12,530 nt of DNA from JAKBCQ01 sp021807585. GTDB lineage: Bacteria > Planctomycetota > Planctomycetia > Isosphaerales > Isosphaeraceae. A program made the position numbers and the translations under genes. Under the pieces are notes generated by a model. That model made no database searches and had not been told where the DNA came from. It was given only the letters and a program-made list of their open reading frames with translations. How positions within the stretch are numbered: the first letter of the stretch is position 1; each line of letters opens with the position of its first letter. The stretch lies in assembly GCA_027325115.1 (NCBI GenBank), contig DAHWFG010000401.1, positions 1 to 12,530 of the forward strand, written 5' to 3'. Of the stretch, positions 1 to 7,771 are shown piece after piece.

Positions 1-61
1 GCTTGAGATACGCCGACGGCTCGACCAGGCGAGCGACTTCAAAACAATCCGAATCAATCAT
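1..61 (-). CDS. Possible 5' end of an unidentified gene, cut by the window edge
   Basis: A minus-strand reading frame starts at the ATG at 61-59 and stays open for 20 codons to the edge. Its first residues are MIDSDCFEVARLVEPSAYLK. It looks more like a soluble protein start than the Arg-rich shadow translations common here. An in-frame stop lies four codons upstream, so this is the only ATG available. No good Shine-Dalgarno sequence is visible. It lies 83 bases downstream of the rhamnosidase stop in the same orientation, so it could be the next gene of the rhamnose cluster, for example a downstream catabolic enzyme or regulator, but too little is present to recognise a family. It may also be chance. 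Confidence 0.35.
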   Translation of the reverse strand, partial: MIDSDCFEVARLVEPSAYLK

Positions 62-144
62 ACTACTACATTATCATCCATGCCGGGTCGAATACAAACA
101 CGTTTTCATTCATACGGGTGTTGATCTTCGGCCGCGTCGCGGGA

Positions 145-3100
145 TCACCGCGGGGTTGCGATCGAGGGAATTTTGGTTGAAACGAACCGATACGCGCCCG
201 AGCCGACTTCGAGGACGATCCGATTTTTTTCCTGGCGAACGACGCGAACTCCCTCGGCGGCGTCGAGCGGTCGCCCTCCCTCGACGACGTCGGTCGCGCG
301 GTCGGCGGGTACGTAAACCGTCGCGGTCGTGTTCGCCGGAATCACGACGTCGAATTCGAATCGACGGATCTTGGGATTCTCGCCGACGATTCGCCACTCG
401 GATTCGATCATCCCGCGCACGCTCCGGAAGGTCCCTTTCGCCCAAACGAGCGGTCCTCCCGATTGTGGATCAATAATGATCTTCTTATATCCAGGGCCGT
501 CGCCGCGAATTCCGGCGACGTTCTCGACGATCCACTGATAAACCGCGCCGAATGAATAATGCGCAAACGAGTTCATCCCCGCGTCTTGAAAGCCCTTCTC
601 GGGAGTCCATCCGTCCCATCGCTCCCAGATGCTCGTCGCCCCCTGCTTGATCGAAAAACCCCAGGAAGGGAACGTGTCGTTCATCAACAACCGATACGCG
701 ACGTCGACGCGACCAATTTTTGAAAGCGTGTTCATTAAATCTTTCGTGCCGATGAATCCCGTCGTCAGATGGCCGCCGTGCGCGCGAATATCGGCGGTCA
801 ACCGTTCTCCGGCGAGCCGGGCCTCGGCGTCGCTCAACAGGTCGACCGTGAGCGCGAGCACATAAACCGCCTGCGTATCTCCCTTGATCTTGCCGTCGGC
901 CGAAACGTACGCGCGACGAAACGACGCTTTGATCTTTTCATATAAGTCTTGATACATTTTGGCGTCGGCGGTTTTGCCCAAAGTCGCGGCGATCTCGCCG
1001 GCGAGCCGCGCGCTCCGCGCGAAATACGCCAGGAAGATCACGTCCTTGGGGGTGTCGGCGCCGATCGAGAGCCAATCGCCGAAACAATGAAACTGCGCCG
1101 GCGGAAGCAAATCGGCGGTGCAGCGATTTTTGGTGAACGCGATGAATTTGGCGATCGAATCGTAATGACGCTCGAGGATTCTTGTATCACCATATACTTG
1201 ATGAACCGTCCACGGACAGATCACCCCCGCGTCGGCCCACGCGGGACCGCCGTCGTCGCCGGCGATCTTCACCGGCGCCACCATCGGAAATTCGCCGTCT
1301 CGCCGTTGGCCGTCCTCCAGATCGACCAGCCACTTCGTGAAAAACGCTTGCACGTCGGTGTGAAGCGTCGCCGCTTTCACGTAAACCTGCGCGTCTCCAG
1401 TCCACCCCAGGCGCTCGTCGCGCTGGGGACAATCGGTCGGAATATCGATAAAATTCGACCGCTGCGTCCAATAAATGTTGCCGCAAAGCTTGTTGATCAT
1501 CGAATCCGAACACGAAAACGTCCCCACGACCGGCGTATCGCTCGAAAACGCGATCCCCGTGATCGTCTCGCCGGTGGGAGGATTCGTTAAGCCGGAAACT
1601 TCGACATATTGAAATCCGTGAAACGTAAACCTGGGTTTCCAAATTTCAAGCCCCCCGCCGCCGCAAAAATACGTATCCTCGGAGCGCGCTCCGCGAAGAT
1701 TGGCGGTGTAAATCGTGCCGTCGGGATTGAGCCGTTCGGCGAACCGAAGCGTGATCCTCGTTCCCGCGGGCTCGTTCACCGCGAGCCGCGCCGTCCCCGC
1801 GAAATTGCGCCCAAGATTGAACACATAAACTTTTGGCGCCGGCTCGGTGATTTTGATCGGCGTGAATTCATAGACCGATCTTATGGGAGGGCCGGGATGC
1901 CAGTCGATCGTCGGATTCATCTCCTCGCCGCCGACGTCGACCGCGTCCCACTTCGAATCGTCGAACCGGGGCAAATTCCAACCCTCGGGATCAAGCCGCT
2001 GATCGCGGATTTGACCCATCAAAAAATCAGCCGACAGGATCGCCCCGGTCGACGCCCTCCAGCCCGCGCCCGTCGTCACGTCGGCGGTCGTTCCGTCCAT
2101 GTATTCCAGATGCAATTGCGCCTTTAAACGAGGTTTCTTGCCGTAATGATCGCGCACTTGACCCCAACCGATGTAACCCGAATACCAGCCGTCGCCGAGG
2201 ATCGCGCAGAGCGTGTTCTCACCGTCGCGAAGCCGATCGGTGACGTCATACGCGCGGTAATGAACCCGCTTGGTGTAATCGGTCCAGCCGGGATTGAATA
2301 AATCTTCGCTCACCCTGGGACCGTTTAAAACCATGTCGTGTATTCCCAGAGATGTCGAATACAACACCGCGTGTCGGACGGGTTTTTCGATTTTGAACGT
2401 CGTACGCAGATAAGGGGGGGGCGGCAGAAAGAGCGTCGCGTAGTGGAGTTCGCCCCAGGGCGCGACGCCGAAATCCCCCACCACCTTGCACGCCGGCCAC
2501 GACGCGGAATCGATCGCACGATTGTGCCAATTCGCCCCCGGTTGATCGGTCGCGCGCCACGTCGCGTCGGTCAATTTGGTGATCGTTTTCCCCCCCTTCG
2601 TCCGCACCGTGAGCTTGGCGATCAGCCCCGCGGGGCTCTCGATCGTGTTCTCCACCTGAACGCGAATCGTGTTCAATCCCGGAATCACCGCCGAGGTCGC
2701 GTCGACCAGCCGAGCCGTCTTGGGACCGTCGCCGATCGGCTGCGTTTGCGCGATCATCCGTCCATTGATGTTGAACGAATACTTATCATCACCCGCCACC
2801 CACAACTCGGCGCGATCGATCGGATCGCCGACCGGAAGCTCGAGCTCGGAGAGGAACACGCGAACCGCTTTGGGGGCGTTCGCCCCTTTGTCTCCCGCGA
2901 ACCAGATCCACTTCGCGCCCGAAAGCGGAGCGACCGGCTCGACGACCTTGCGCGGCTTGTCGTAGCCGATCCAGCTCGCCTTCCAATCGTCCCGATTCAA
3001 CATCCCCGTCGACCAAACCGCGGGATTGCTCCAGTCCGATTCGCGCCCCGTTTTATCCCAAACGCGCACTTTCCAATAACAATATTGATGCGAAACGAGG

Positions 3101-3510
3101 GGCTTGCCGCGATACACGATCCCGCTCGTCTCGTCGCCCTTCACAACCCCGCAGTCCCACAAATCTCCCTGATCCGCGGCGAGCTTCTCGACGGTCGAGG
3201 CGACCAGGATCCGATACGCCGTTTGCCGCTGCGCACGCTCGTTCGAATGCAACACCCAGCTCAACCGCGGCGCCCGCTCGCCGATCCCGATCGGCGCCGT
3301 CAAATTCTCGCACCGTAAATACGCCGGAGCGATTCCCTTATCCGGCGCCGCGGCGGCCGAAAGCCGCGCGCCGATCATCATAAGAATCGCAAATCCATAC
3401 ATCATAGGGATCAACACAAAAGAGCTCGGCCGCGCGCGATCGTCGCGCCCCGCGACCGCCGAACCCCCCGTCGCGATCGATTCCTCTCGTCGGCGTCGTG
3501 ATCGTTGCAT
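145..3510 (-). CDS. Exported alpha-L-rhamnosidase, glycoside hydrolase family 78
   Basis: This 1121-residue protein should hydrolyse terminal alpha-L-rhamnose from plant or microbial glycans outside the cytoplasm. Residues 1-30 are Arg-rich and 31-54 are hydrophobic, ending in an Ala run, which reads as a signal peptide or anchor with a long n-region. Residues about 60-180 are a fibronectin-like N-terminal domain ending in WKASWIG. Residues about 200-352 are an extra beta-sandwich (WIWFAGDKG, DDKYSFNING). The usual rhamnosidase beta domains follow, then an (alpha/alpha)6 barrel with DCPQRDERLGWTGD at 693-706, the GH78 active-site signature in which the second acidic residue of DER (E699) is the likely general acid. 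WERWDGW carries E963, the likely general base. A C-terminal beta domain closes the protein. The start is 12 bases after the rhaT stop, which suggests cotranslation with it. M36 is an alternative start, which would leave a compact signal peptide. All expected core motifs are present, so it should be active. Substrate is not predictable. Confidence 0.93.
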   Translation of the reverse strand: MQRSRRRREESIATGGSAVAGRDDRARPSSFVLIPMMYGFAILMMIGARLSAAAAPDKGIAPAYLRCENLTAPIGIGERAPRLSWVLHSNERAQRQTAYRILVASTVEKLAADQGDLWDCGVVKGDETSGIVYRGKPLVSHQYCYWKVRVWDKTGRESDWSNPAVWSTGMLNRDDWKASWIGYDKPRKVVEPVAPLSGAKWIWFAGDKGANAPKAVRVFLSELELPVGDPIDRAELWVAGDDKYSFNINGRMIAQTQPIGDGPKTARLVDATSAVIPGLNTIRVQVENTIESPAGLIAKLTVRTKGGKTITKLTDATWRATDQPGANWHNRAIDSASWPACKVVGDFGVAPWGELHYATLFLPPPPYLRTTFKIEKPVRHAVLYSTSLGIHDMVLNGPRVSEDLFNPGWTDYTKRVHYRAYDVTDRLRDGENTLCAILGDGWYSGYIGWGQVRDHYGKKPRLKAQLHLEYMDGTTADVTTGAGWRASTGAILSADFLMGQIRDQRLDPEGWNLPRFDDSKWDAVDVGGEEMNPTIDWHPGPPIRSVYEFTPIKITEPAPKVYVFNLGRNFAGTARLAVNEPAGTRITLRFAERLNPDGTIYTANLRGARSEDTYFCGGGGLEIWKPRFTFHGFQYVEVSGLTNPPTGETITGIAFSSDTPVVGTFSCSDSMINKLCGNIYWTQRSNFIDIPTDCPQRDERLGWTGDAQVYVKAATLHTDVQAFFTKWLVDLEDGQRRDGEFPMVAPVKIAGDDGGPAWADAGVICPWTVHQVYGDTRILERHYDSIAKFIAFTKNRCTADLLPPAQFHCFGDWLSIGADTPKDVIFLAYFARSARLAGEIAATLGKTADAKMYQDLYEKIKASFRRAYVSADGKIKGDTQAVYVLALTVDLLSDAEARLAGERLTADIRAHGGHLTTGFIGTKDLMNTLSKIGRVDVAYRLLMNDTFPSWGFSIKQGATSIWERWDGWTPEKGFQDAGMNSFAHYSFGAVYQWIVENVAGIRGDGPGYKKIIIDPQSGGPLVWAKGTFRSVRGMIESEWRIVGENPKIRRFEFDVVIPANTTATVYVPADRATDVVEGGRPLDAAEGVRVVRQEKNRIVLEVGSGAYRFVSTKIPSIATPR

Positions 3511-3522
3511 CGCTCATCCCCG

Positions 3523-4701
3523 TTATGCGTGAGTTTCAAATCCCGCGAGATAATTGCCGTAGCCGACGACCACCGTCGATCCGATCAGCACCGCCAATCC
3601 CAAAACCACCAACATCCGAGTCCGAAGCCCCACGCCCCGCCACTCCTTGAGAGCAATACCCCACAATGTACTAAAAATAATAATACTTGCCATGTGTAGC
3701 GTCCAGCTTGAGAATTGATATTTTCCCATCTGCGTTTCGCCCATCGAATAAAAAAAGAATTGAAAATACCAGATCGTTCCCGCGAGCGCCGAGAACGCGT
3801 AATTCGCCAAAAGCGGGATCCGCCCCGAACCGTCGCCGCGGCCGATCGCAGCCCCCTCGGCCATCTCCTCGCCCGGAGCGTCGATCGCGGTCTCCAAAAT
3901 CGTCTCGCTCGACCGCGAAGGATAAGCGCTTCTTAATCGCGTAGAAACATACTGATATCCCGTTTTATTGCGAACGTTCAGGAGCGCGCACCAGATGAAG
4001 TTGGTGGTGAAGCCCCCCAGCAACACGACCGTCAGAACCGGCAGCCCTTGCCAGAGCGTCGTCGTGCCGTGTTCAAGCGTGATTCTTTTGATCGGATTCC
4101 CCGCCTCGAGCCCGTAGGCGAAGCACGCGCTCATCACCCCCGAGAACGTCGCCACCAAAATCCCTTTTTTAAAGTTGAACTCGCGGATCGAAGCCGACTT
4201 CTGCTCGTCCGAAAGTTCACGCTCTTTCGACATCCCCGCCAACCCCGCGACTCCGATCCCCGCCAAACACAAAACGACCCCCGCCAAAATCGTTTGACCC
4301 GAAGTCGTCGCCAGCAACTTATCCACAAATTGACCCGCGACAATCGGCGGCATCAACGTACCAAACGCGGCGCAATATCCAAGCGCCACCGCCATCCCCA
4401 GCGACATCCCCAGATAACGCATCGTCAAACCGAACGTGAGCCCCCCCGTACCCCACAAAACGCCGAAAAAATACGACCAAAAAAGCGTCGACGCGGGGGC
4501 CTCGCGAAGTACCGAAACCAGATCGTTCGTCATCGCCAAAGCCAACACCCAAGGCGCGATGATCCAGCTAAAAAATCCCCCCGCCAGCCAATACGTCTCC
4601 CACGCCCAATTCCGCACGGCGCGGTACGGTACGTAAAAACTCCCCGAGGCCAGCCCCCCCAGCCAATGAAACACGACGCCCGTGAACGGATTCGGTGCCA
4701 T
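3523..4701 (-). CDS. rhaT: L-rhamnose/proton symporter RhaT
   Basis: This 392-residue integral membrane protein should import L-rhamnose across the inner membrane with protons. It matches the RhaT family along its length: FHWLGG and the NWAWETYW region at the N-terminus, GLTMRYLGMSLGM near residues 91-103, EFNFKKG near 174-180, and IWYFQFFFYSMG plus SWTLHM near 310-336, with about ten hydrophobic segments. E. coli RhaT is about 344 residues; most of the extra length is a hydrophilic loop at about 246-294. I chose the ATG at 4701, although a TTG codon directly precedes it. A weak AGGA lies about 10 bases upstream. It sits 47 bases after rhaA and 12 bases before the rhamnosidase gene, consistent with one operon supplying released rhamnose to RhaA. 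Confidence 0.95.
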   Translation of the reverse strand: MAPNPFTGVVFHWLGGLASGSFYVPYRAVRNWAWETYWLAGGFFSWIIAPWVLALAMTNDLVSVLREAPASTLFWSYFFGVLWGTGGLTFGLTMRYLGMSLGMAVALGYCAAFGTLMPPIVAGQFVDKLLATTSGQTILAGVVLCLAGIGVAGLAGMSKERELSDEQKSASIREFNFKKGILVATFSGVMSACFAYGLEAGNPIKRITLEHGTTTLWQGLPVLTVVLLGGFTTNFIWCALLNVRNKTGYQYVSTRLRSAYPSRSSETILETAIDAPGEEMAEGAAIGRGDGSGRIPLLANYAFSALAGTIWYFQFFFYSMGETQMGKYQFSSWTLHMASIIIFSTLWGIALKEWRGVGLRTRMLVVLGLAVLIGSTVVVGYGNYLAGFETHA

Positions 4702-4731
4702 CAACGTAATATCCTGCTTGAGTTCATAAAT

Positions 4732-4747
4732 ATTATTATCTAATAAT
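4732..4747. repeat. AT-only inverted repeat between rhaA and rhaT
   Basis: ATTATTA and TAATAAT are perfect inverted 7-mers separated by TC, placed directly after the rhaA stop in an AT-rich island inside otherwise GC-rich sequence. It could be a regulator site, an mRNA processing or attenuation site, or simply an AT-rich spacer. There is no GC stem, so it is not a convincing intrinsic terminator. Confidence 0.4.
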
Positions 4748-4748
4748 G

Positions 4749-6023
4749 TTACCGACGTTTTGATAACACTTCGCGTTCATAGCGGCGCGCATGGTCGAGC
4801 CACGCCGCGGCGACGGGAACGCCCGATTTCAGGCAGTGATAATCCCAAACCGCCCCCAGCGGGAGCGTTTTTTGCTCCTCGAGCAACGCCAGCCGCGCCG
4901 TGTAATCGCCCTCGGCCTCGACGCGGCGATACGTTTCGATCGGTTCGAGGAGCGCCGCGGCGGTCGCCTTCAGCGTCGATCGCGCGCCGATCACCCACGC
5001 CGCGACGCGATTGACGCTCGCATCGAAGAAATCAAGCCCGATATGTACGCGCTTGAGATAATCGCCGCGTACGATCTCTTGCGCGATCGCGTACAGCTCG
5101 TCGGTCAGCGTGACGACGTGATCGCTGTCCCACCGAACCCCGCGCGATACATGGAGGAGGATTTCGTCGACCCACTCGAGCACCGCCGAAAGCTTGTCCG
5201 AAATCACCTCGGTGGGATGAAAATGTCCCGCGTCGAGGCACAAGACCTTCTTCCGCGTGATCGCGTAGCCGAGATAGAATTCGTGCGACCCGACCACATA
5301 ACTTTCCGAACCCAATCCGAACAGTTTGCACTCGACCGCGTCGAGGTTGTATTTGGGGTCGATCGGCTCGGCGAAGATCGCGTCGAGCGCCGCGGCGAGC
5401 CGTTCTCGAGGGCCTTTGCGGTCGATCGGCGTATCCTTGGAACCGTCTGGAATCCAAACGTTCGTCACGCACGGCGAACCGAGAGCCTTGCCGATCGCCG
5501 CGCCGATCCTTCGGCAGATCACGCCGTGTTCGATCCAAAACTCGCGGATCGACGCGTCGCGATGCGCCAGCGTATAACCGTCGGCGGCCTTGGGGTGCGC
5601 GAAATACGTCGGGTTGAAGTCGATCCCCATCCGCTTTTGCTTCGCCCAGTCGATCCAGCGCTCAAAATGAACGGGCTCAAGATCGGTCCGTTCCACACGT
5701 TTGCCCGCGGTCTCGGCGTAGCTCGCGTGCAAATTGAGCCGATGAACCCCCGGAATCAGCGCCAAAGCGTGATCGAGATCGCTCCGAAGTTCGTCGGGCG
5801 TGCGCGCTTTTCCCGGATAATTCCCCGTCACCGCGAGCCCGCCGCCGATCTCTTGCCCGCTGTTCTCGAACCCGCCGACGTCGTCCCCTTGCCAACAATG
5901 GAGGGAAATCGCGATCGTCGCCAGCCGTTCGAGGGCGCGGTCGACGTCGACCCCGATCGCGGCGTAACGCTCCCGCGCGAGCGCATACGCCTGCTCGATC
6001 ACCTTATCATCACGAGACATCAT
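4749..6023 (-). CDS. rhaA: L-rhamnose isomerase RhaA
   Basis: This 424-residue cytoplasmic enzyme converts L-rhamnose to L-rhamnulose, the first catabolic step. It aligns closely with E. coli RhaA (about 419 residues), for example at SLHCWQGDDVGGFE (40-53), LGSESYVVGSHEFYLGYA (about 237-254), LDAGHFHPTEVISDK (263-277), RWDSDHVV (297-304) and DYTARLALLEEQK near the C-terminus. By alignment from memory, the residues that bind the two metals and substrate are all present: E231, K233, D264, H267, H291, D299, D301 and D331. The start is one of two adjacent ATGs (6023 or 6020), with GGAAAGG just upstream on the minus strand. It begins 318 bases after the PEP-CTERM gene, so it probably has its own promoter and leads the rhaA-rhaT-rhamnosidase unit. 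No regulator gene of the AraC or DeoR type is visible. Confidence 0.97.
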   Translation of the reverse strand: MMSRDDKVIEQAYALARERYAAIGVDVDRALERLATIAISLHCWQGDDVGGFENSGQEIGGGLAVTGNYPGKARTPDELRSDLDHALALIPGVHRLNLHASYAETAGKRVERTDLEPVHFERWIDWAKQKRMGIDFNPTYFAHPKAADGYTLAHRDASIREFWIEHGVICRRIGAAIGKALGSPCVTNVWIPDGSKDTPIDRKGPRERLAAALDAIFAEPIDPKYNLDAVECKLFGLGSESYVVGSHEFYLGYAITRKKVLCLDAGHFHPTEVISDKLSAVLEWVDEILLHVSRGVRWDSDHVVTLTDELYAIAQEIVRGDYLKRVHIGLDFFDASVNRVAAWVIGARSTLKATAAALLEPIETYRRVEAEGDYTARLALLEEQKTLPLGAVWDYHCLKSGVPVAAAWLDHARRYEREVLSKRR

Positions 6024-6341
6024 CCGTACCTTTCCCGACCCGAGCGAGGAACGACGATCGATCCCGTCACAACATGTCGGAGGTCGTCGTCGCGAGGAAT
6101 TACCGGCGGTCCCGCCAGCTTAGCGCCGATCAAGGCGCAAAGCCAGTACCAGGCGGAGGAATTCCATCCCTTTTTCCGCCAAGTATCGACCCCGGCCGCG
6201 ATCGAACGCCCGGGGAATCACCGCCGGATCGCGCTCGCCGCTCGAACCGCGCCTCCAAGGCCTCGCGAAAAAATATTGTGAAAATATTCTATTATTTCAT
6301 AATCTATGTGCCTTACATTTTTTATTATGATCCTCGTCGAT
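6024..6341. other. 318-base gap upstream of rhaA with no convincing gene
   Basis: The part nearest the PEP-CTERM stop (about 6266-6335) is AT-rich, with AATATT repeated around a short spacer and no GC-rich terminator hairpin. The rest (about 6024-6265) is GC-rich. On the minus strand, 6020-6217 is an open stretch of 65 codons that ends in a TGA overlapping the rhaA start, but it has no ATG or GTG near its beginning. The rhaA promoter is expected in this gap; I could not pick out a reliable -35/-10 pair. Confidence 0.5.
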
Positions 6342-7184
6342 TCAGTCCAGCCCTTCGATCGGCGTCTTCGAATGGGACGCGATTCGTCTCGCGCGGCGGG
6401 ACGGTTCGCCGATCGCGGTCGCGACGAGTCCGACTCCCAGGAGGATCAACGAACTCGGTTCGGGAACGGCCGCTCCCCCCGCGATGTAGAACGTATTGGA
6501 TGGATCGCTCGCGTTCGCGACTTCGGCCGAGAAGAACTCGTATCCGTTCGGGTTCACGCTCCCGAACGAGAGCGTGGTCGTTTGGCCGGGATCGAGCGTG
6601 AACGTCGACGGAATTCCGCCGACTAAAGTTCCCGTAGGCGTATCAAATTGACCGAGTTGGAACTGACTGATCAGATTGTCTTTGTAGAGCGCGAGATTGG
6701 TGTACACGACATTGTAATTCTCGTTATTGGTGAGCGAAACGAAGGCGTTTCCGTTCTTGAAGTCGAGCGAAGATTTCTGCGTCGTCAACCCGAGCGCGTC
6801 GACGATATGCGTGCCCCCTCTTGGTCCGGTGGTCCAAAACGATTTCGCGTCGTTGGGATCAATGCGTGCGCCAGTGTTGTTATCGTCGAAAGAGATCCTG
6901 GCCAATCCCTTGGGGATGACCAAAGGCATTTTACCGAAGTTCCACGTATACGTGTTCGTCCCAGGCGTCCTGGTCGCGGGGAAATTCGCCCCTGGAACGA
7001 TCGATAGCGTCGGGTTCCCCTTCAAGGCGTTCGTGAACGTGAGCGTCAGGTCGTTGGCGGTGATCGTTCTGGTCGTGTTTTGGATCTCTTGAACCAACAA
7101 CTCGGCTACGGCGTCTCGATTCGAAATCGTGAAAACAAACGCCGCGCAGATACCGACGATCACGGATCGATGCGGAGATCGCAT
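6342..7184 (-). CDS. PEP-CTERM sorted exported protein of unknown function
   Basis: This 280-residue protein has an N-terminal signal peptide (about residues 1-27, ending near DAVAE) and a C-terminal PEP-CTERM sorting signal: VPEP at 240-243, a hydrophobic stretch SLILLGVGLVATAIG, then a basic cluster RRARR at about 254-258. Proteins with this tripartite tail are handed to an exosortase at the inner membrane and sent to the cell surface or exopolysaccharide. The body (about 28-238) is rich in Thr, Asn, Gly and beta-prone segments, such as the stretch near DLTLTFTNALKG and the GQTTTLSFGSVNP segment, but I do not recognise a catalytic domain. The tail continues about 22 residues beyond the basic cluster, longer than usual. 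A strong Shine-Dalgarno GAGGAG lies 7 bases before the ATG. No exosortase gene is in the window. Its position upstream of rhaA does not prove a role in rhamnose use. Confidence 0.88.
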   Translation of the reverse strand: MRSPHRSVIVGICAAFVFTISNRDAVAELLVQEIQNTTRTITANDLTLTFTNALKGNPTLSIVPGANFPATRTPGTNTYTWNFGKMPLVIPKGLARISFDDNNTGARIDPNDAKSFWTTGPRGGTHIVDALGLTTQKSSLDFKNGNAFVSLTNNENYNVVYTNLALYKDNLISQFQLGQFDTPTGTLVGGIPSTFTLDPGQTTTLSFGSVNPNGYEFFSAEVANASDPSNTFYIAGGAAVPEPSSLILLGVGLVATAIGEPSRRARRIASHSKTPIEGLD

Positions 7185-7191
7185 GTTGGTG

Positions 7192-7197
7192 CTCCTC
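7192..7197 (-). promoter_or_regulatory. Shine-Dalgarno site of the PEP-CTERM gene
   Basis: GAGGAG on the minus strand, 7 bases before the ATG at 7184. It is the clearest ribosome binding site in the window and fixes the start of this gene. Confidence 0.8.
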
Positions 7198-7235
7198 GAA
7201 AGAAGATCAGATTAACGAGAACGGCATACAATTGG

Positions 7236-7264
7236 AATTTAACGACCCAGTGACATACTTGCAA
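7236..7264 (-). promoter_or_regulatory. Candidate sigma-70 type promoter of the PEP-CTERM gene
   Basis: On the minus strand TTGCAA (7259-7264) is followed after 17 bases by TAAATT (7236-7241). The spacing fits a housekeeping promoter, the boxes lie about 50 bases before the start codon, and the surrounding sequence is AT-rich. It is a pattern match by eye only, and other AT-rich hexamers occur in the same region. Confidence 0.35.
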
Positions 7265-7401
7265 GAAGCCGAAAAGAATATCTATAACGTATTGGAATAG
7301 GGATGCTTTTGGCGTCCAGAATTCACCGACCTGAAACGGATTCTGATATGTACTAGATCTTTTATAAATTCAATCAAAAGTCATATAATTAAGAGCAAGG
7401 C

Positions 7402-7509
7402 TCACGGCGGAGTCGGCCCTTCCGGAAGATGATTAAGCGGGGCGACGATCTCGGCGAACGACGGGGTGGGAATACCGCCGATTGTGACGGGTCGATCGTT
7501 CTTCGTGAC
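7402..7509 (-). pseudogene. Possible 3' remnant of an unidentified gene
   Basis: The minus-strand frame ending in TGA at 7402-7404 reads VTKNDRPVTIGGIPTPSF and ends in HLPEGPTPP. This is balanced in composition and protein-like, unlike the Arg-rich translations of shadow frames. Further upstream the same frame turns Arg-rich and reaches a stop near 7550, so only the last 36 or so codons look genuine. I do not recognise the family. It could be the tail of a gene lost in the same event that left the sigma and kinase fragments next to it, or chance. Confidence 0.25.
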
Positions 7510-7650
7510 GTTTCGCCTGCGCCGAGCGCCTCGACGCGCTCACAATGCGGCGGACGAGAAACCGCTTGATGCCGCCGCGCTCAAAAAACTTTGATCGCGC
7601 CTGTCCCCAAAGTCGCCTCTTCCGCGGATATAACCGTGATGATGACGATT

Positions 7651-7771
7651 ATGACTGAAACACCAAGCGAATCGACCAAGCTGTTGGAACAAGCGATCCA
7701 GGGAGACGGCGCCGCGCTCGGGCGGTTGCTCGAGCGCTATCGCGACCGACTGCGGAGGATGATCGCTCTGA
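7651..7771 (+). pseudogene. N-terminal fragment of an ECF-type RNA polymerase sigma factor
   Basis: From the ATG at 7651 the frame reads MTETPSESTKLLEQAIQGDG and then a helix with LGRLLERYRDRLRRMIAL. This is the typical beginning of sigma-70 region 2 in planctomycete ECF sigma factors (short acidic start, a GD-A-L-LLERYRDRLRRM pattern). The rest of region 2, where a DVLQE-like motif is expected, and all of region 4 are missing: after MIAL the frame turns into Arg-rich nonsense and stops at 7962. In-frame starts further upstream (TTG 7591, ATG 7639 and 7642) are possible. About 40 residues survive from a protein normally near 180-200 residues. It cannot work as a sigma factor. Confidence 0.6.

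Larger units (their letters stand above)
7185..7590. other. 406-base intergenic stretch without an intact gene
   Basis: About 7200-7400 is AT-rich and holds the candidate promoter of the PEP-CTERM gene. About 7400-7590 returns to genome-like GC content and contains the possible minus-strand gene remnant at 7402-7509. No RNA gene or obvious terminator hairpin was recognised. Confidence 0.5.

Noticed and set aside
2338..3318. Plus-strand open frame of 326 codons opposite the rhamnosidase
   Set aside because: Arg- and Pro-rich shadow of the GH78 gene with no recognisable motif.
4791..6281. Long plus-strand open frame of 496 codons opposite rhaA
   Set aside because: Its translation is Arg-rich and lacks domains, and it lies antisense to a clearly conserved rhaA. 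Long antisense frames are expected in GC-rich genes.
6266..6300. AATATT inverted repeat downstream of the PEP-CTERM gene, considered as an intrinsic terminator
   Set aside because: The stem has no GC pairs and no clean T tract follows on the coding strand.
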